A stretch of DNA of 64,000 bases. It comes from Apus apus. Taxonomy: Eukaryota; Chordata; Aves; Apodiformes; Apodidae. Both the position numbers and the translations under genes were made by a program. The first letter of the stretch is position 1. Each line of letters begins with the position of its first letter. The notes below the pieces were generated by a model. That model did not search any database and had not been told where the DNA came from. It saw only the letters and a list, made by a program, of their open reading frames with translations. The stretch lies in the NCBI RefSeq assembly GCF_020740795.1, contig NC_067305.1, positions 2,728,001 to 2,792,000 on the forward strand, given 5' to 3'. Shown piece after piece: positions 1 through 9,879 of this stretch.

Positions 1-510
1 TGCCTCACTCAGACACTTTCCCTGTCTCTCCCTTTTCCAGTAACTCCTTGCCTGAAATGTTAGGTAAGAAAACTAATAATCCTGCAGCATTTGGAGCTGG
101 TTGTGTTATTGGAGTCTCCATGGGTACAGATTCCACACACTTCCTTGGCTTAGGCTGGGACATACTTTTCAGAAAACGTTACAGAAAAAAAGACATCCTC
201 AAAGCTTTTTTCACATGTCAATGAGCTGAGCCTTGAAACCCTGAAATGTCTGATGGGGATGTTTTTTGGTGGTGTTTTGTTGTTTTTTTTCTGCAGCAAT
301 TGAAAAGGGCACGTGGTGATTCTGCTGGGCTTCCATGGGGGAAAAAAAAAGCCAACAACAAAACCCCCACAAACACAAGTATTCTGAAAAGCTTTCTAAA
401 AAAATGTTGCTTTCCTTGGCAGCACCTGCCTTCAAAAACTAGAGAGAAGAACTGAGATTGACCTAGAGCACATATTGGTTTTCCTTATGCAGCCCTTGCT
501 GCCAGAATGC
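1..510. other. Upstream intergenic DNA, nothing recognised
   Basis: AT-richer unique sequence with short open frames only. No exon, repeat or regulatory site is evident. Confidence 0.5.
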
Positions 511-972
511 ATGGAATCATAGAATGCTTTGGGTTGGAAGGACCTTAAAGATCATCCAGTCCCAACCCCCCTGCATGGGCAGGGACACCTCCCACCAGCC
601 CAGGTTGCTCCAAGCCCCATCCAACCTGCCCTTCAACACTGCCAGGGATGGGGCAGCCACAGCTTCCCTGGGCAACCTGGGCCAGGCTCTCACCACCCTC
701 ACACTCCAGAATTCCCTCCTCATGTCTCACCTCAATCTCCCTCTTCCAGTTTTCATCCATCCCCCCTTGTCCTCTCCCTCCCTGCCCTTGTCCCAAGCCC
801 CTCCCCAGCTTTCCTGGAGCCCCTTCAGGCACTGGAAGGTGCTCTAAGGTCTCCCTGGAGCCTTCTCTTCTCCAGGCTGAACACCCCAACTCTCCCAGCC
901 TGGCTCCAGAGCAGAGCTGCTCCAGCCCTTGGATCATCTCTGTGGCCTCCTCTGGACTCTCTCCAGGAGAGG
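511..972 (-). mobile_element. CR1 LINE, 3' fragment
   Basis: The minus-strand 3' end starts at the GAATCATAGAATG motif and the copy runs back through the conserved 3' region, including the G-rich block, to a 5' truncation near CTCTCCAGGAG. Confidence 0.9.
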
Positions 973-1262
973 AGGTGGGGAGCAGAGCACCTCCTTATCC
1001 TGTGATTAAAGCAAGTGCCATGGTCACCTCAGCTCTATCATCATTTTTCACTGAAGAGAAGTTCCCAGGCTCTAGGACGGGGTTAACTCTGGTTGGGTCA
1101 GACCAGCTGGATGGTCAGACCATCCCATGGGAGATGTGATCACCCACAAGAAGAGGCAGGACACATCCCCATTTGTCTTTAAAGTTGTCTCTCCCTTCAC
1201 AATTTCTTCTTTAGGAGCAAAACTGTCCTTAAACTTAACCACCCAGCCATGGCCAGACTCAC

Positions 1263-1294
<32 letters not shown>

Positions 1295-2259
1295 CCACCA
1301 TCACCCTATCAAGACCCTTTGGTTGCAAAGAGAAGCCTCTTAGAAGCTGAACACTGGAACCATCTTCATTCTCAAATGTGTCCAAATTTGTCCCATATTC
1401 CCAAAGGAAGGTGAAAAATGAGCAGCAGTGTCAGTGTCTCCTTCACTGTCTCACAGGGTCAGGCATGAAGCTCAACCTGCATGAAATGCCAGAAAACAGG
1501 ACAATTTGGCCTTTCTTTGGAAAAAGACAGGGAGAAGATGGTTCAGCAGGACCCAAGGTTCTTGCAACTGCTTAATATTAATTTCCAAGGGAGTTGCTTT
1601 TAGCTACCTGGAAAAGTTTGTACCTGCTGATTTGGTGGTAGAGGAATCTGTATCCAAAAGGAGCTTTCCCAACCCAGCAGGGACAGAATTGGTGGTGCCC
1701 ACTACAACCAGCCTGCTTTTTGCCCCCAAAATGAAGGAAGAAAGGCCATCCTTATGGATAGATTTTAGTCCGTGTGCTTTCAGGACACCTGGCCCTGCTG
1801 TCCTGGTGAGGCCAGGCAGTCACATCCAGCCTGGAATGTGATCCAGATCCCCTTCTTCACCTGGCTCAAGTCTCTCCTGGTCCCTCAGGGAAGAGGTTTC
1901 AAGGAAACTCCACCTGAAACCTGTGGGATTCCCAGCCTGAACTGCTTCCAGGGGAGGCAGAGGATTCCCAGGCTGGAAAACCCTGACTCTCCCCACAGGG
2001 GACGGTCATTGAAGGGAAGCAAGTGTTGAGCTGAGGGAGCTGCTTCTTTTGCAATTCCCTGTGTCCACAGACCGTCCTTTTGGGCTTCATTCTCTCCCCA
2101 CCATCAACACCAAAAGATCATTCCACTTTCCCACCCAGAAGCAGGTGCAGTATTCCCAAACCTGGTTGTGCTGAGCGTGTGGAAGTACTGAGGAGTGACC
2201 AGATCCTGTCCATATTCCAGGTGCTGGGAGCCCTTCCTGAGTTGCCAGCAGCTGGCAGG
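973..2259. other. Upstream intergenic DNA with an ATC microsatellite
   Basis: Apart from the microsatellite at 1259-1306, I see no gene or repeat. Several frames of 60-110 codons overlap one another without any recognisable protein. Confidence 0.5.
1259..1306. repeat. (ATC)n microsatellite
   Basis: About ten uninterrupted ATC units are followed by imperfect ACC/ATC units. The apparent poly-Ser and poly-Met frames through it are artefacts. Confidence 0.9.
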
Positions 2260-3092
2260 CTCCTCCTCCAGACTGACTGGTTCCACAAGGAGCTCACCAG
2301 GAGCTCTGCACCTCCTCCAGACTGACTCTGGTTCCACCAGGAGCTCATCAGGAGCCCCTGGAGCTCCTCCAGACTGACTCTAGTTCCACCAGGAGCTCAC
2401 CAGGAGCTCTGCAGCTCCTCCAGACTGACTCTGGTTCCACCAGGAGCTCACCAGGAGCTCTGGAGCTCCTCCAGACTGACTCTGGTTCCACCAGGAGCTC
2501 ACCAGGAGCTCTGCAGCTCCTCCAGGCTGACTCTGGTTCCACAAGGAGCTCACCAGGAGCTCTGGAGCTCCTCCAGACTGACTCTGGTTCCACAGGGAGC
2601 TCACCAGGAGCCCCTGGAGCTCCTCCAGACTGACTCTGGTTCCATAAGGAACTCACCAGGAGCCCCTGGATCTACTCCAGACTGACTCCAATTCCACCAG
2701 GAGCTCACCAGGAGCTCTGCAGCTCCTCCAGACTGACTCTGGTTCCACCAGGAGCTCACCAGGAGCTCTGCAGCTCCTCCAGACTGACTCTGGTTCCACC
2801 AGGAGCTCACCAGGAGCCCCTGGAGCTCCTCCAGACTGACTCTGGTTCCATAAGGAACTCACCAGGAGCTCTGGAGCTCCTCCAGGCTGACTCTGGTTCC
2901 ACCCGGAGCTCATCAGGAGCCCCTGGATCTCCTCCAGACAGACTCTGGTTCCACCAGGAGCTCACCAGGAGCCCCTGCAGCTCCTCCAGACTGACTCTGG
3001 TTCCACAGGGGGCTCACCAGGAGCCCCTGGAGCTCCTCCAGGCTGACTCTGGTTCCACCAGGAGCTCACCAGCAGCTCCTCCAGACACACCA
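2260..3092. repeat. 51-bp minisatellite, about 16 units
   Basis: The unit carries TCCAGACTGACTCTGGTTCC, then a CCAGGAGCTC pair and a CTGCAGCTCC or CTGGAGCTCC tail. Because 51 is divisible by three and stops are absent in some frames, minus-strand reading frames run through it with a 17-residue period (for example 2348-2656). The array ends about 315 bases before the promoter CRE. Units differ by a few substitutions, so it is not freshly expanded. Confidence 0.93.
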
Positions 3093-3408
3093 GGACCCAC
3101 TCTGTCCCGCAGCCCTTGGGGACCGGAGCTCAGCACTTTCCGGACCTGGCCCGTTCTTGAAGACCCAACCACGGATGCTCCGTGGGGAAGGAGCTGCTGG
3201 GAGAGGGATGCTCTTCCCTGCGGGGGTGACGCTGCTGCTCCCTGCCCAGCGCGTCCCCAGCCAGCACCGGCGGTGCCTCATCTCACCAGGGCGGGAAGCA
3301 GGAGCTTCTGCTCAGCAATTCACTGACATTCCTCAAATTTGCCCCAATCCAGACCCCCCCAGCCCCCCTTGTTTCTCCTCCCCCCGCCCCCCAGGCCTGA
3401 GTCGGCCG

Positions 3409-3416
3409 TGACGTCA
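3409..3416. promoter_or_regulatory. Perfect palindromic CRE
   Basis: The sequence is TGACGTCA, the full cAMP-response element bound by CREB/CREM/ATF dimers. It lies six bases before an X-box. CREM is a known driver of post-meiotic gene expression, which fits the testis role of RFX2. Confidence 0.7.
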
Positions 3417-3422
3417 CACCCG

Positions 3423-3436
3423 GTCGCTATGGAAAC
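3423..3436. promoter_or_regulatory. RFX X-box in RFX2 promoter
   Basis: GTCGCTATGGAAAC fits the 14-base X-box pattern GTHNYY-AT-RRNAAC at every position. This is the site type bound by RFX1-3 dimers. Its place in the promoter of RFX2 itself suggests autoregulation, which has been reported for the paralogue RFX1. Confidence 0.65.
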
Positions 3437-3440
3437 GGTT

Positions 3441-3448
3441 TGATGTCA
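3441..3448. promoter_or_regulatory. CRE-like element
   Basis: TGATGTCA differs by one base from a full CRE and lies four bases after the X-box. The X-box is therefore flanked on both sides by CRE-type sites. Confidence 0.5.
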
Positions 3449-3801
3449 CGGGAAAGTGGGAGCTCAGGACGGGAGAAGCCAAACCCGGAGGAACCGCGAG
3501 CCCGGCGGGATTTGTGCGGGTTTCCCCCGGGAACCTCCTTTCATAGTTCACATTAAAGATGAATCTTTAACCCGGGGGGGGGAAACACCGACCCAGCAAG
3601 AACAGGAAAAAAACAAAAAAAAGACGGAACTTTTAGATGTTGTTTCGGTACCGGAGCCCCCGGGATCGCCGCTCTCTGCCCCCCCCCCCCCCATCCCGCC
3701 CGTTCCCCCCGGTCCCGGTTCCCGCACCGACCCCCTCCCCCCCTCATCCCCCCCCCCCCCCCTCCCGCCATCCCCGCCCCGCGCCAAAGCGCGCGCCAAC
3801 T

Positions 3802-3815
3802 CCCCGCCCCGCCCC
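3802..3815. promoter_or_regulatory. Tandem GC boxes
   Basis: CCCCGCCCCGCCCC is a double Sp1/KLF-type site in the core of the island, just upstream of the two CCAAT boxes. Confidence 0.6.
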
Positions 3816-3829
3816 TCTCCCCCGCTGCC

Positions 3830-3834
3830 ATTGG
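3830..3834 (-). promoter_or_regulatory. Inverted CCAAT (Y) box
   Basis: ATTGG reads CCAAT on the minus strand, the usual NF-Y site orientation. With 3882-3886 it forms a pair of oppositely oriented CCAAT boxes about 50 bases apart, at the distance expected upstream of a start site near 3900-3990. Confidence 0.6.
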
Positions 3835-3881
3835 TCCGTTCCCTCTCCGTCCCGCCTCCCCGCTGACGGACAAGGCGCCAG

Positions 3882-3886
3882 CCAAT
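3882..3886 (+). promoter_or_regulatory. CCAAT box
   Basis: CCAAT lies in the context GCCAGCCAATGGGAGC, which matches the preferred NF-Y flanks. It is the second of two CCAAT boxes. Confidence 0.6.
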
Positions 3887-3889
3887 GGG

Positions 3890-4086
3890 AGCCGGCGATC
3901 CGGCGGCGGGGGTGGGCGTGGCCGGGCGGTGACGCGGGAGGAGAGGGTAGCAACAGTTGCTTCGAGACCCGGCGCCAGGCGCCATAGTGACCGTAGCCCT
4001 GGAGACTGTTACTTGCCAACGGCAGCAACGCGCGGCCCCGGCGGCCGGAGCCCAGCGCAGCCCGCGGCGCCCGGCGGGGAGGGCAG
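3890..4086 (+). other. RFX2: Probable non-coding exon 1 of RFX2
   Basis: A strong donor, CAG followed by GTGAGC, sits at 4086/4087 inside the CpG island, 200 bases downstream of CCAAT and GC boxes. Coding begins only at 39674, just after a splice acceptor, so a separate 5' untranslated exon is required. The start site cannot be fixed from sequence; 3890 is a rough lower bound. Another first exon, for instance at the second island near 26.8 kb, is also possible. Confidence 0.55.
3947..4020. promoter_or_regulatory. X-box-like and MYB-like motifs over exon 1
   Basis: GTAGCAAC (3947-3954) is an X-box half site. It overlaps CAACAG and CAGTTG (3951-3959), which fit the MYB pattern YAACNG on opposite strands. 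GTAGCCCTGGAGAC (3993-4006) and GTTACTTGCCAAC (4008-4020) are imperfect full X-boxes. A-MYB upstream of RFX2 in meiosis is established in mouse; binding here is inference. Confidence 0.35.
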
Positions 4087-5969
4087 GTGAGCGGGGTGGG
4101 GGGTGGGGGTGGGCAACGGGGGTCCCCGCCCCGCTGAGGGGGCCCCGCGGTGCGGTGTGTGAGGAGTGAAGGGGAGTCCAGGGAGGCGAGGCCCCCCCCC
4201 CATCGCCAGCCTCAGGGGTCGGTGGAGGAGCCGCCTTCCCCGTCCCGCCTCTCCGCCCCGTCCCGGCTGTGGCAGGATTCGCCCCTCGGCACGTTTCCCC
4301 GGGGGGGGCTCCCTCGAACCCCCCCCCCCCCCGCTGCCGCCTCCGGGGCTGAGGCTGCTCCCCGCAAAAAAACACCCCCGGAAAGTTTGGGAGCGGCGTC
4401 GCGTCCGGGCGGAGCGGGGGAGGAGGAGGAGGAGGAGGAGGAGGCACCAACCCCCCCCTTCCCCCCCCCTTCCCGGCCGCGTCCGGTGCCCGCGGGCCCC
4501 GCCCGGAGCGCGGCGGGCCCGGCTCCCTCCCCGGGGCACGGCAGCTCCAGCCGCCCCTTGCAGCCCCAGCGGGGCCGCACGGCGGGAGCCTCATCCCTCC
4601 CGCCCTGAACCAACTTCTTCAGGGTTCGTTTCACGCCTTTGAACTCCCCGCTCCCAGCCTCGGGTTTGGTTCGGGACGAGCTGAACGTTTGCTCCGTCCT
4701 CCTCCCGCCGCCCGGGGTGGGGAGGAACTCGCCAAGTGCCTGGTGAGAGTTGGGAAGAGGGGCTGGAGACTCCACCTTCTTGTTTAAGAAGCTTAAAACC
4801 TCTTGTGCCGTCTCCGTTTCCCTCCCCCGGACACTCCTCCTGGTCTTAACTGGGTGGGGGGACGAGGTTTCAACTCCTCCAGTTTGCCAGAGCTTTGAAA
4901 TCCCAGCGCTTGCTTTCCTTGTTGGTCTTAGAAACGAGCAGAAAATTGCAATAAGAACTATTTTTAAGTATCTGCCGTCTATTCTTGACTTGGTTGCTCC
5001 TGTTTGTTTGGAATAAAGTATGTTGTGAAACAAGACTCATCTCCTGTTAAAGCAGGATTTTGTGGATGTGCCTATTTCAAGCGTGAGTTCCTGCAGACTG
5101 ATTAAATCTTTCCATTCTTTGACTTAGATCCTACTCTAAAGTCTTTTTTTGGTTTTGCTATTGAAAGAAGAGACTCTTACCCATTAAAGAGCAAAGCAGA
5201 ATAAATAAGGTATTTTTTAAAAAATGTCCTTTATGCTTGGAAGAGCCTTAAACTGAACCAGGAGTATCCTCAAACTGACTGTGCTCAGGTTTATTTTTTT
5301 ACTAAAGGCTTTTTTCATCTGCTTCTGCCCAACCTTTGCAACTCTCCATCTCAGTTACAAATAATTTGAGAACAGGGAGTAATTGCTGGCTTAAAAATAA
5401 AAGGGGGGAAAAAAAAAATCAGTCTCAAAATATAAGCTTTAAACTCCCAAGGTTGGGGGTTCCTTCTTTGCCTCTGTTTGTGACTTTCTGTGTGAATTTG
5501 CTTTGGTCAGCTGAAGATGAATCCAGTCTTATCTCAGTTTTATTTGGAAGTTACATGTCTGGTGGGAATCAAGTCAATGTGGAAGGGAATCTGGGAAGGG
5601 CTTCTCGTGGTGACCTATTTCAGGAGGGGTTGATTCAGCCTCTGAAGGTTGAGAGAGTCTAGGATGAGCCAGTTTGGACATTTGCCTTCTACTTGGCTGA
5701 AGTCAGGTGAGGAGAAACCCCCATTTTTCAGGACCAAACTGGGGGGGTTGGATATCCAACACGGGGACTGGGATGAGGCGGCTCCTGGTTTCACTTTGAA
5801 AATCTTATTCCACAGTTTTATAAAAAACCAAACCCCACAGGTTCTCTGCTCTCCATATTTGGTCCCAAGAGACACGAAATATCTTTTGAATTGTGTGAGA
5901 TGTTTTGCATTTGCCTCTTGGTGTGTACAGATGTGGGTGTGCTGGTGTGTTTTGTTTCCAGCCTTTAGA

Positions 5970-6129
5970 GTTGATGTTCTCAGAGCTGTTCCTGTGAAGG
6001 TGAGGATGGAAATACTCATCTTTCCAAAGGGAATCTGAGTGCTCAGGTAGTTGATGTTCTCAGAGCTGTTCCTGTGAAGGTGAGGATAGAAATACTCACC
6101 TTTACAAAGGGAATCTGAGTGCTCAGGTA
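5970..6129. repeat. 80-bp tandem duplication
   Basis: Copies at 5970-6049 and 6050-6129 both run from GTTGATGTTCTCAGAGC to GAGTGCTCAGGTA and differ at only a few positions. Confidence 0.9.
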
Positions 6130-6577
6130 ACTGCAGGATCTTGGCCTTAAGGGTGAAAGCACACACAAAACCAAGAGAGGGCTTGGCAACTGGAATGTCT
6201 TTGTCCCCCTGCTTGCTTCCTGCTAAACTGGAACAATCCCAGTGCATTTGTGGCTGGTGATACCAGCATCCACTGTTACAGAGCTGTGCAAGAAGCCAGG
6301 TCTGACAGACTTCACATGGGGCTTCCACAGACAGTCCCTGCTTTGCATTTCCCTGCTGTGTCATTTGCATCTCATGAATTCCTCTCATAGTACTGTGTCC
6401 CTGTCCTGGGGCCCTGCCTGCCAGCTCTGTTGGCTGTGGAGGGCCTGAAATCCCAGGGCTGTGCTACAGCAACCAGAGAGGGTGCAAGATGTGCAAGGAG
6501 ACAGGCTGGGTGTTGTGGCCGTGGCTCAGGACAGCAAATTCCCCCTCAGCATCAGATCTGCCCTCTCAAAGAACATT

Positions 6578-6661
6578 GTGGGGGTTTGGCTTATAAATGT
6601 GGGGGTTTGGCTTATAAATGTGCAGGTTTGGCATAAAAATGTGCAGGTTTGCCATATAAAT
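6578..6661. repeat. 21-bp tandem repeat x4 with TATAAA-like core
   Basis: Four units start at 6578, 6599, 6620 and 6641. Each has a GTTTGGC or GTTTGCC core followed by an AT-rich TATAAA-like end (TATAAA at 6592, 6613 and 6655). Confidence 0.85.
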
Positions 6662-7799
6662 GGAGGTCCATCTTCATCAAGGGCCCACGTATCCCATGGA
6701 ATCCCCCACAGCACAGGGCTGGGGGAGAGGGATGGGGTCGCCCATCTCAACACTTAAGGCTGAGTGTGCTCTAGAGAGAGCTGCTGTTCAATTGTGTGCT
6801 TTGTATGTGAAAGTACATTGGAAATGCACTTTCTGGGCATTTTAGCACGTGTGAATCTGTCATGGTTAATTTAAGGCCATAGTCATTAAAGGCATGAGCA
6901 GCCAGTGCCTCTGACAGACATCAACCGATGCGGTGTGTCCTGCCTATTTCTTGAGGTAAATTCTCCAGTTGAGAATGTTTGTTGCCACTATAAGTCACCT
7001 CTGCACTTGCTGCCCTCTGTCACAAAAGCTCTTCAGGGCTGCTGTAAAGGTAGAGCTGCAGTCAGTGCTTGATAATAACCCTGGCTTTTCCCAGCTCCAT
7101 CACAGGGAAGCAGTCGGCGCCAGGCATTGTCTTTAAATAGTCTCCTGCTTGTAACACCTCAGAGCGTTGGCAGCTGTTGTGTTTAATCACAACATGTTTT
7201 CCCTCTTCGTACAGCCCTGTAAACAGAGCTGCTTTAACGGATCCCAGCATATTTGCCTTGCTCAGTTTTAGCCCTCCAGAGCTAAAAGCGTCCCGCGGCG
7301 CGCGGCGTCACAGGGAAGGGCCGTGCTGATTCAACAGGCGGATCTCACCGCACGGCTTCGCAGCCAAAGTTTCTGCTGGAGGCTGCTGAGTTATATTTAA
7401 ACCCTTTTTTTTTTTTTTTTTCTTTCCCCTCCCTCGGAACAAATGCCAGTGCAGTTAAGGGCTGGATGCTGGCCAGCTGGAGCAGAGCCCTGCCTGGCCC
7501 AGGGTGCCAGGCTTTGCCGTGGGTGCTGCGGGGAGGAGCACCCAACCTCCCCGTGCGTCGGCGCGTGCAGCTGGGGGATCCGGGATTATGTTTCTGAGAC
7601 TTGAAGCATATGGAAGGTTTCTTCCTGTAATCTGTGCTTTAAGACTCGGTATTTTGTCATATTTGGACTGGCAGTTCTTAATTCCTGTGTTCAAACATTT
7701 CACAGATCCACCACATTGTCGAAGAACAGGCTGGGTTCCTCACGGTTGGCTGTTTCTGTCTGAGTAGTATATGGACTAACTAAGCCATAAACATGTAAA

Positions 7800-8066
7800 C
7801 AGAATCAGAAAATGGTTTGGGTGTCAAGGGACCTTCAAGATCATCTAGATCCAACCCCCCTGCATGGGCAGGGACACCTCCCACCAGCCCAGGTTGCTCC
7901 AAGCCCCATCCAACCTGCCCTTCAGCACTGCCAGGGATGGGGCAGCCACAGCTTCCCTGGGCAACCTGGGCCAGGGTCTCACCACCCTCACACTCCAGAA
8001 TTCCCTCCTCCTGTCTCAACTCAATCTCCCCTCTTCCAGTTTTAATCCATCACCCCTTGTCCTCTT
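7800..8066 (-). mobile_element. CR1 LINE, short 3' fragment
   Basis: Same subfamily as the copy at 511. It is truncated at CCTTGTCCTCT, next to the G-rich block of the sense strand. Confidence 0.9.
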
Positions 8067-9599
8067 GACAATAGACAAATAGGCAACAAAACTTCTCGTC
8101 AGCACAAGCCACGTGCCCATTAATACACTGAACAAAGAGGATTCTTTTTGTACAGAGCACAACCTACAGAAAATCACTTTTCTTGCCACGTGGAGGCAAT
8201 GATTACATGCCCACCAGTACACAAACTGTTTCCAGTTAAGGGGGGGAAAGGAAACAAATTAAGAACCCACCTTCAGCTCTGGGTCATGTTTTTCTGAATG
8301 TTTGCATCTCACCCAGCTAAAACAGTTTACATTTGTGTAGTTCAGCTGACTTGTTGAAACAATATTTAGTGATGTTTAGACATGTCAATGAATGTGAGAA
8401 TCTTCCAAGGCCATTCTTTCTTAGGACACCGGGGGATTTCAATTTACAAGGATAATTTTTAAATTGCAACAGAAGCAAGAGTCCTCCCATATAGAACTTT
8501 ATAAAGTGTATTGTTCTGTTGATCTGGGATTAAAGAGCAGTTAAGATCTGGAGAAATGCCAAATGGAGGTATTTGAGAAGTAATTCAAAGGCAATTGGTC
8601 AGGTTGCTTTTTCCCCTAAATTCGAAATCATTATCAAATGAAGGATTCATTTTTCTGAGCTTAGTAAATGCCAAAGAAGTCTCAGCACAGGGCAGATGTG
8701 TCCTAGTGATGAAGCTTTGGAAGAGATGAACAAATGAACGTTGCCGTTGCTTTCGAAGAACCAGGGGTCCAAAATGCTACCATTGCTGATTTCATGGAAA
8801 GCACGTGCAAAAAAAACCCAACCCAACAGATTCTTTGTTTTCTTATCACAAATCAATCCTCTGCTGAAGGAAATCCTCAGTGTCTTTAGGAAGAAGCTGA
8901 CAGAAGAAATAATTGCTTTGAGTGCAGTGACACTCCTCACTGCTGCATCATTTAGTTCATTGCTGCACGTTGGGACCATCCAGTCCCCACAAATGATTGT
9001 TTTTTCCTGTTCAAGGTGGTTCTTCTCTGGCTTCATGTGTGGAAATGTCTGAATGTGTATGAGCAGAAAGGAGCAGGTACCTGCATGTAGGATCTGGTGA
9101 AAACCAGCAGTTTGAGACACGTCCCTGTCTTCTGTGGCAGAGTGACTTCATGTTCAAACTTCTTCAGGGCATCTCTAGTTTTTACAGTCTCTAGTCATTA
9201 CAAAGAAAAGGCAGAACATGAGCAGACACCAAACAAAAGCAGGAGACAAGAAGGCTCCTGTGGATGCCATGGTGTCCAAGATGTGTGTAGCAGCATTTCT
9301 GTGGAGATCAGCACTCCAGGAGTGGTCCTGGCTGCCAGGACAGCCCAACCTGGGCTGACATAAGCACTTTTCTCTTGCTGCATCTATGCCATGAATTTTG
9401 CTGCCATACATAGTGCCCAAGGGCTGTGTTTCCTTTCTGTGGCCTGGCCAGCTGACACTGCTCTGCTGGGAGAACTTCCCCATGTGGTTCAAAGTTTCCA
9501 AAACGTCACCTGCTCGGCTGCCCTCACAGGAGAGGACTTGAGTTGTACTGGGGTGCATGGATGCAAGCTGGAGCCTACAGCAAAGGTGGGGGGAAACAT

Positions 9600-9879
9600 T
9601 TCACCAGAGAGAGTAGTGATATGGCAAGGGGTTTCAAACTGAAAGAGGGAAGATTTAGATGAGACAAGAGGAAGAAATTCTTCACCGTGAGGGCAGTAAA
9701 GCACTGGCCCAGGTTGCCCAGGGAGGTTGTGGAAGCCCCATCCCTGGAGGTGTTCAAGGGCAGGTTGGATAGGACTTGTGCAGCCTGGGCTGCTGGGAGG
9801 TGTCCCTGCTCATAGCAGGGAGGTTGGAGCTTGATCTTTTTTAAGGTCCTTTCCAAGCTTCACCATTCTATGATTCTAA
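9600..9879 (+). mobile_element. CR1 LINE, 3' fragment (diverged)
   Basis: It ends with CACCATTCTATGATTCTAAG. It belongs to an older variant without the G-rich block and has several substitutions. Confidence 0.88.

Larger units (their letters stand above)
3396..4720. promoter_or_regulatory. RFX2: CpG island promoter of RFX2
   Basis: This stretch is much richer in G+C and CpG than its flanks. It has GC boxes, two CCAAT boxes, a CRE and X-box motifs, and no convincing TATA box, as is typical of a dispersed-start CpG-island promoter. It contains several long C homopolymers (near 3679-3692, 3748-3762 and 4319-4332) and a GAG microsatellite near 4419-4443. The probable exon 1 donor lies inside it. 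Very long open frames here, on both strands, reflect lack of AT-rich stop codons and are not taken as genes. Confidence 0.85.

Noticed and set aside
3548..4594. 348-codon minus-strand frame over the CpG island
   Set aside because: Gly/Pro/Arg-rich composition is expected from GC-rich DNA with few stops; there is no family resemblance and it overlaps the RFX2 promoter.
5012..5017. AATAAA followed by a GT-rich stretch early in intron 1
   Set aside because: Such hexamers are common by chance in AT-rich introns; there is no open frame or exon ending here to support a transcript end.
4212..5033. 273-codon minus-strand frame at the island edge
   Set aside because: Low-complexity Ser/Gly/Arg composition in its GC-rich half and no recognisable domain; likely chance.
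5615..6388. 257-codon minus-strand frame in intron 1
   Set aside because: It includes the 80-bp tandem duplication, resembles no family I know, and has no supporting splice sites or promoter. The length is at the edge of chance, so it is rejected with moderate confidence.
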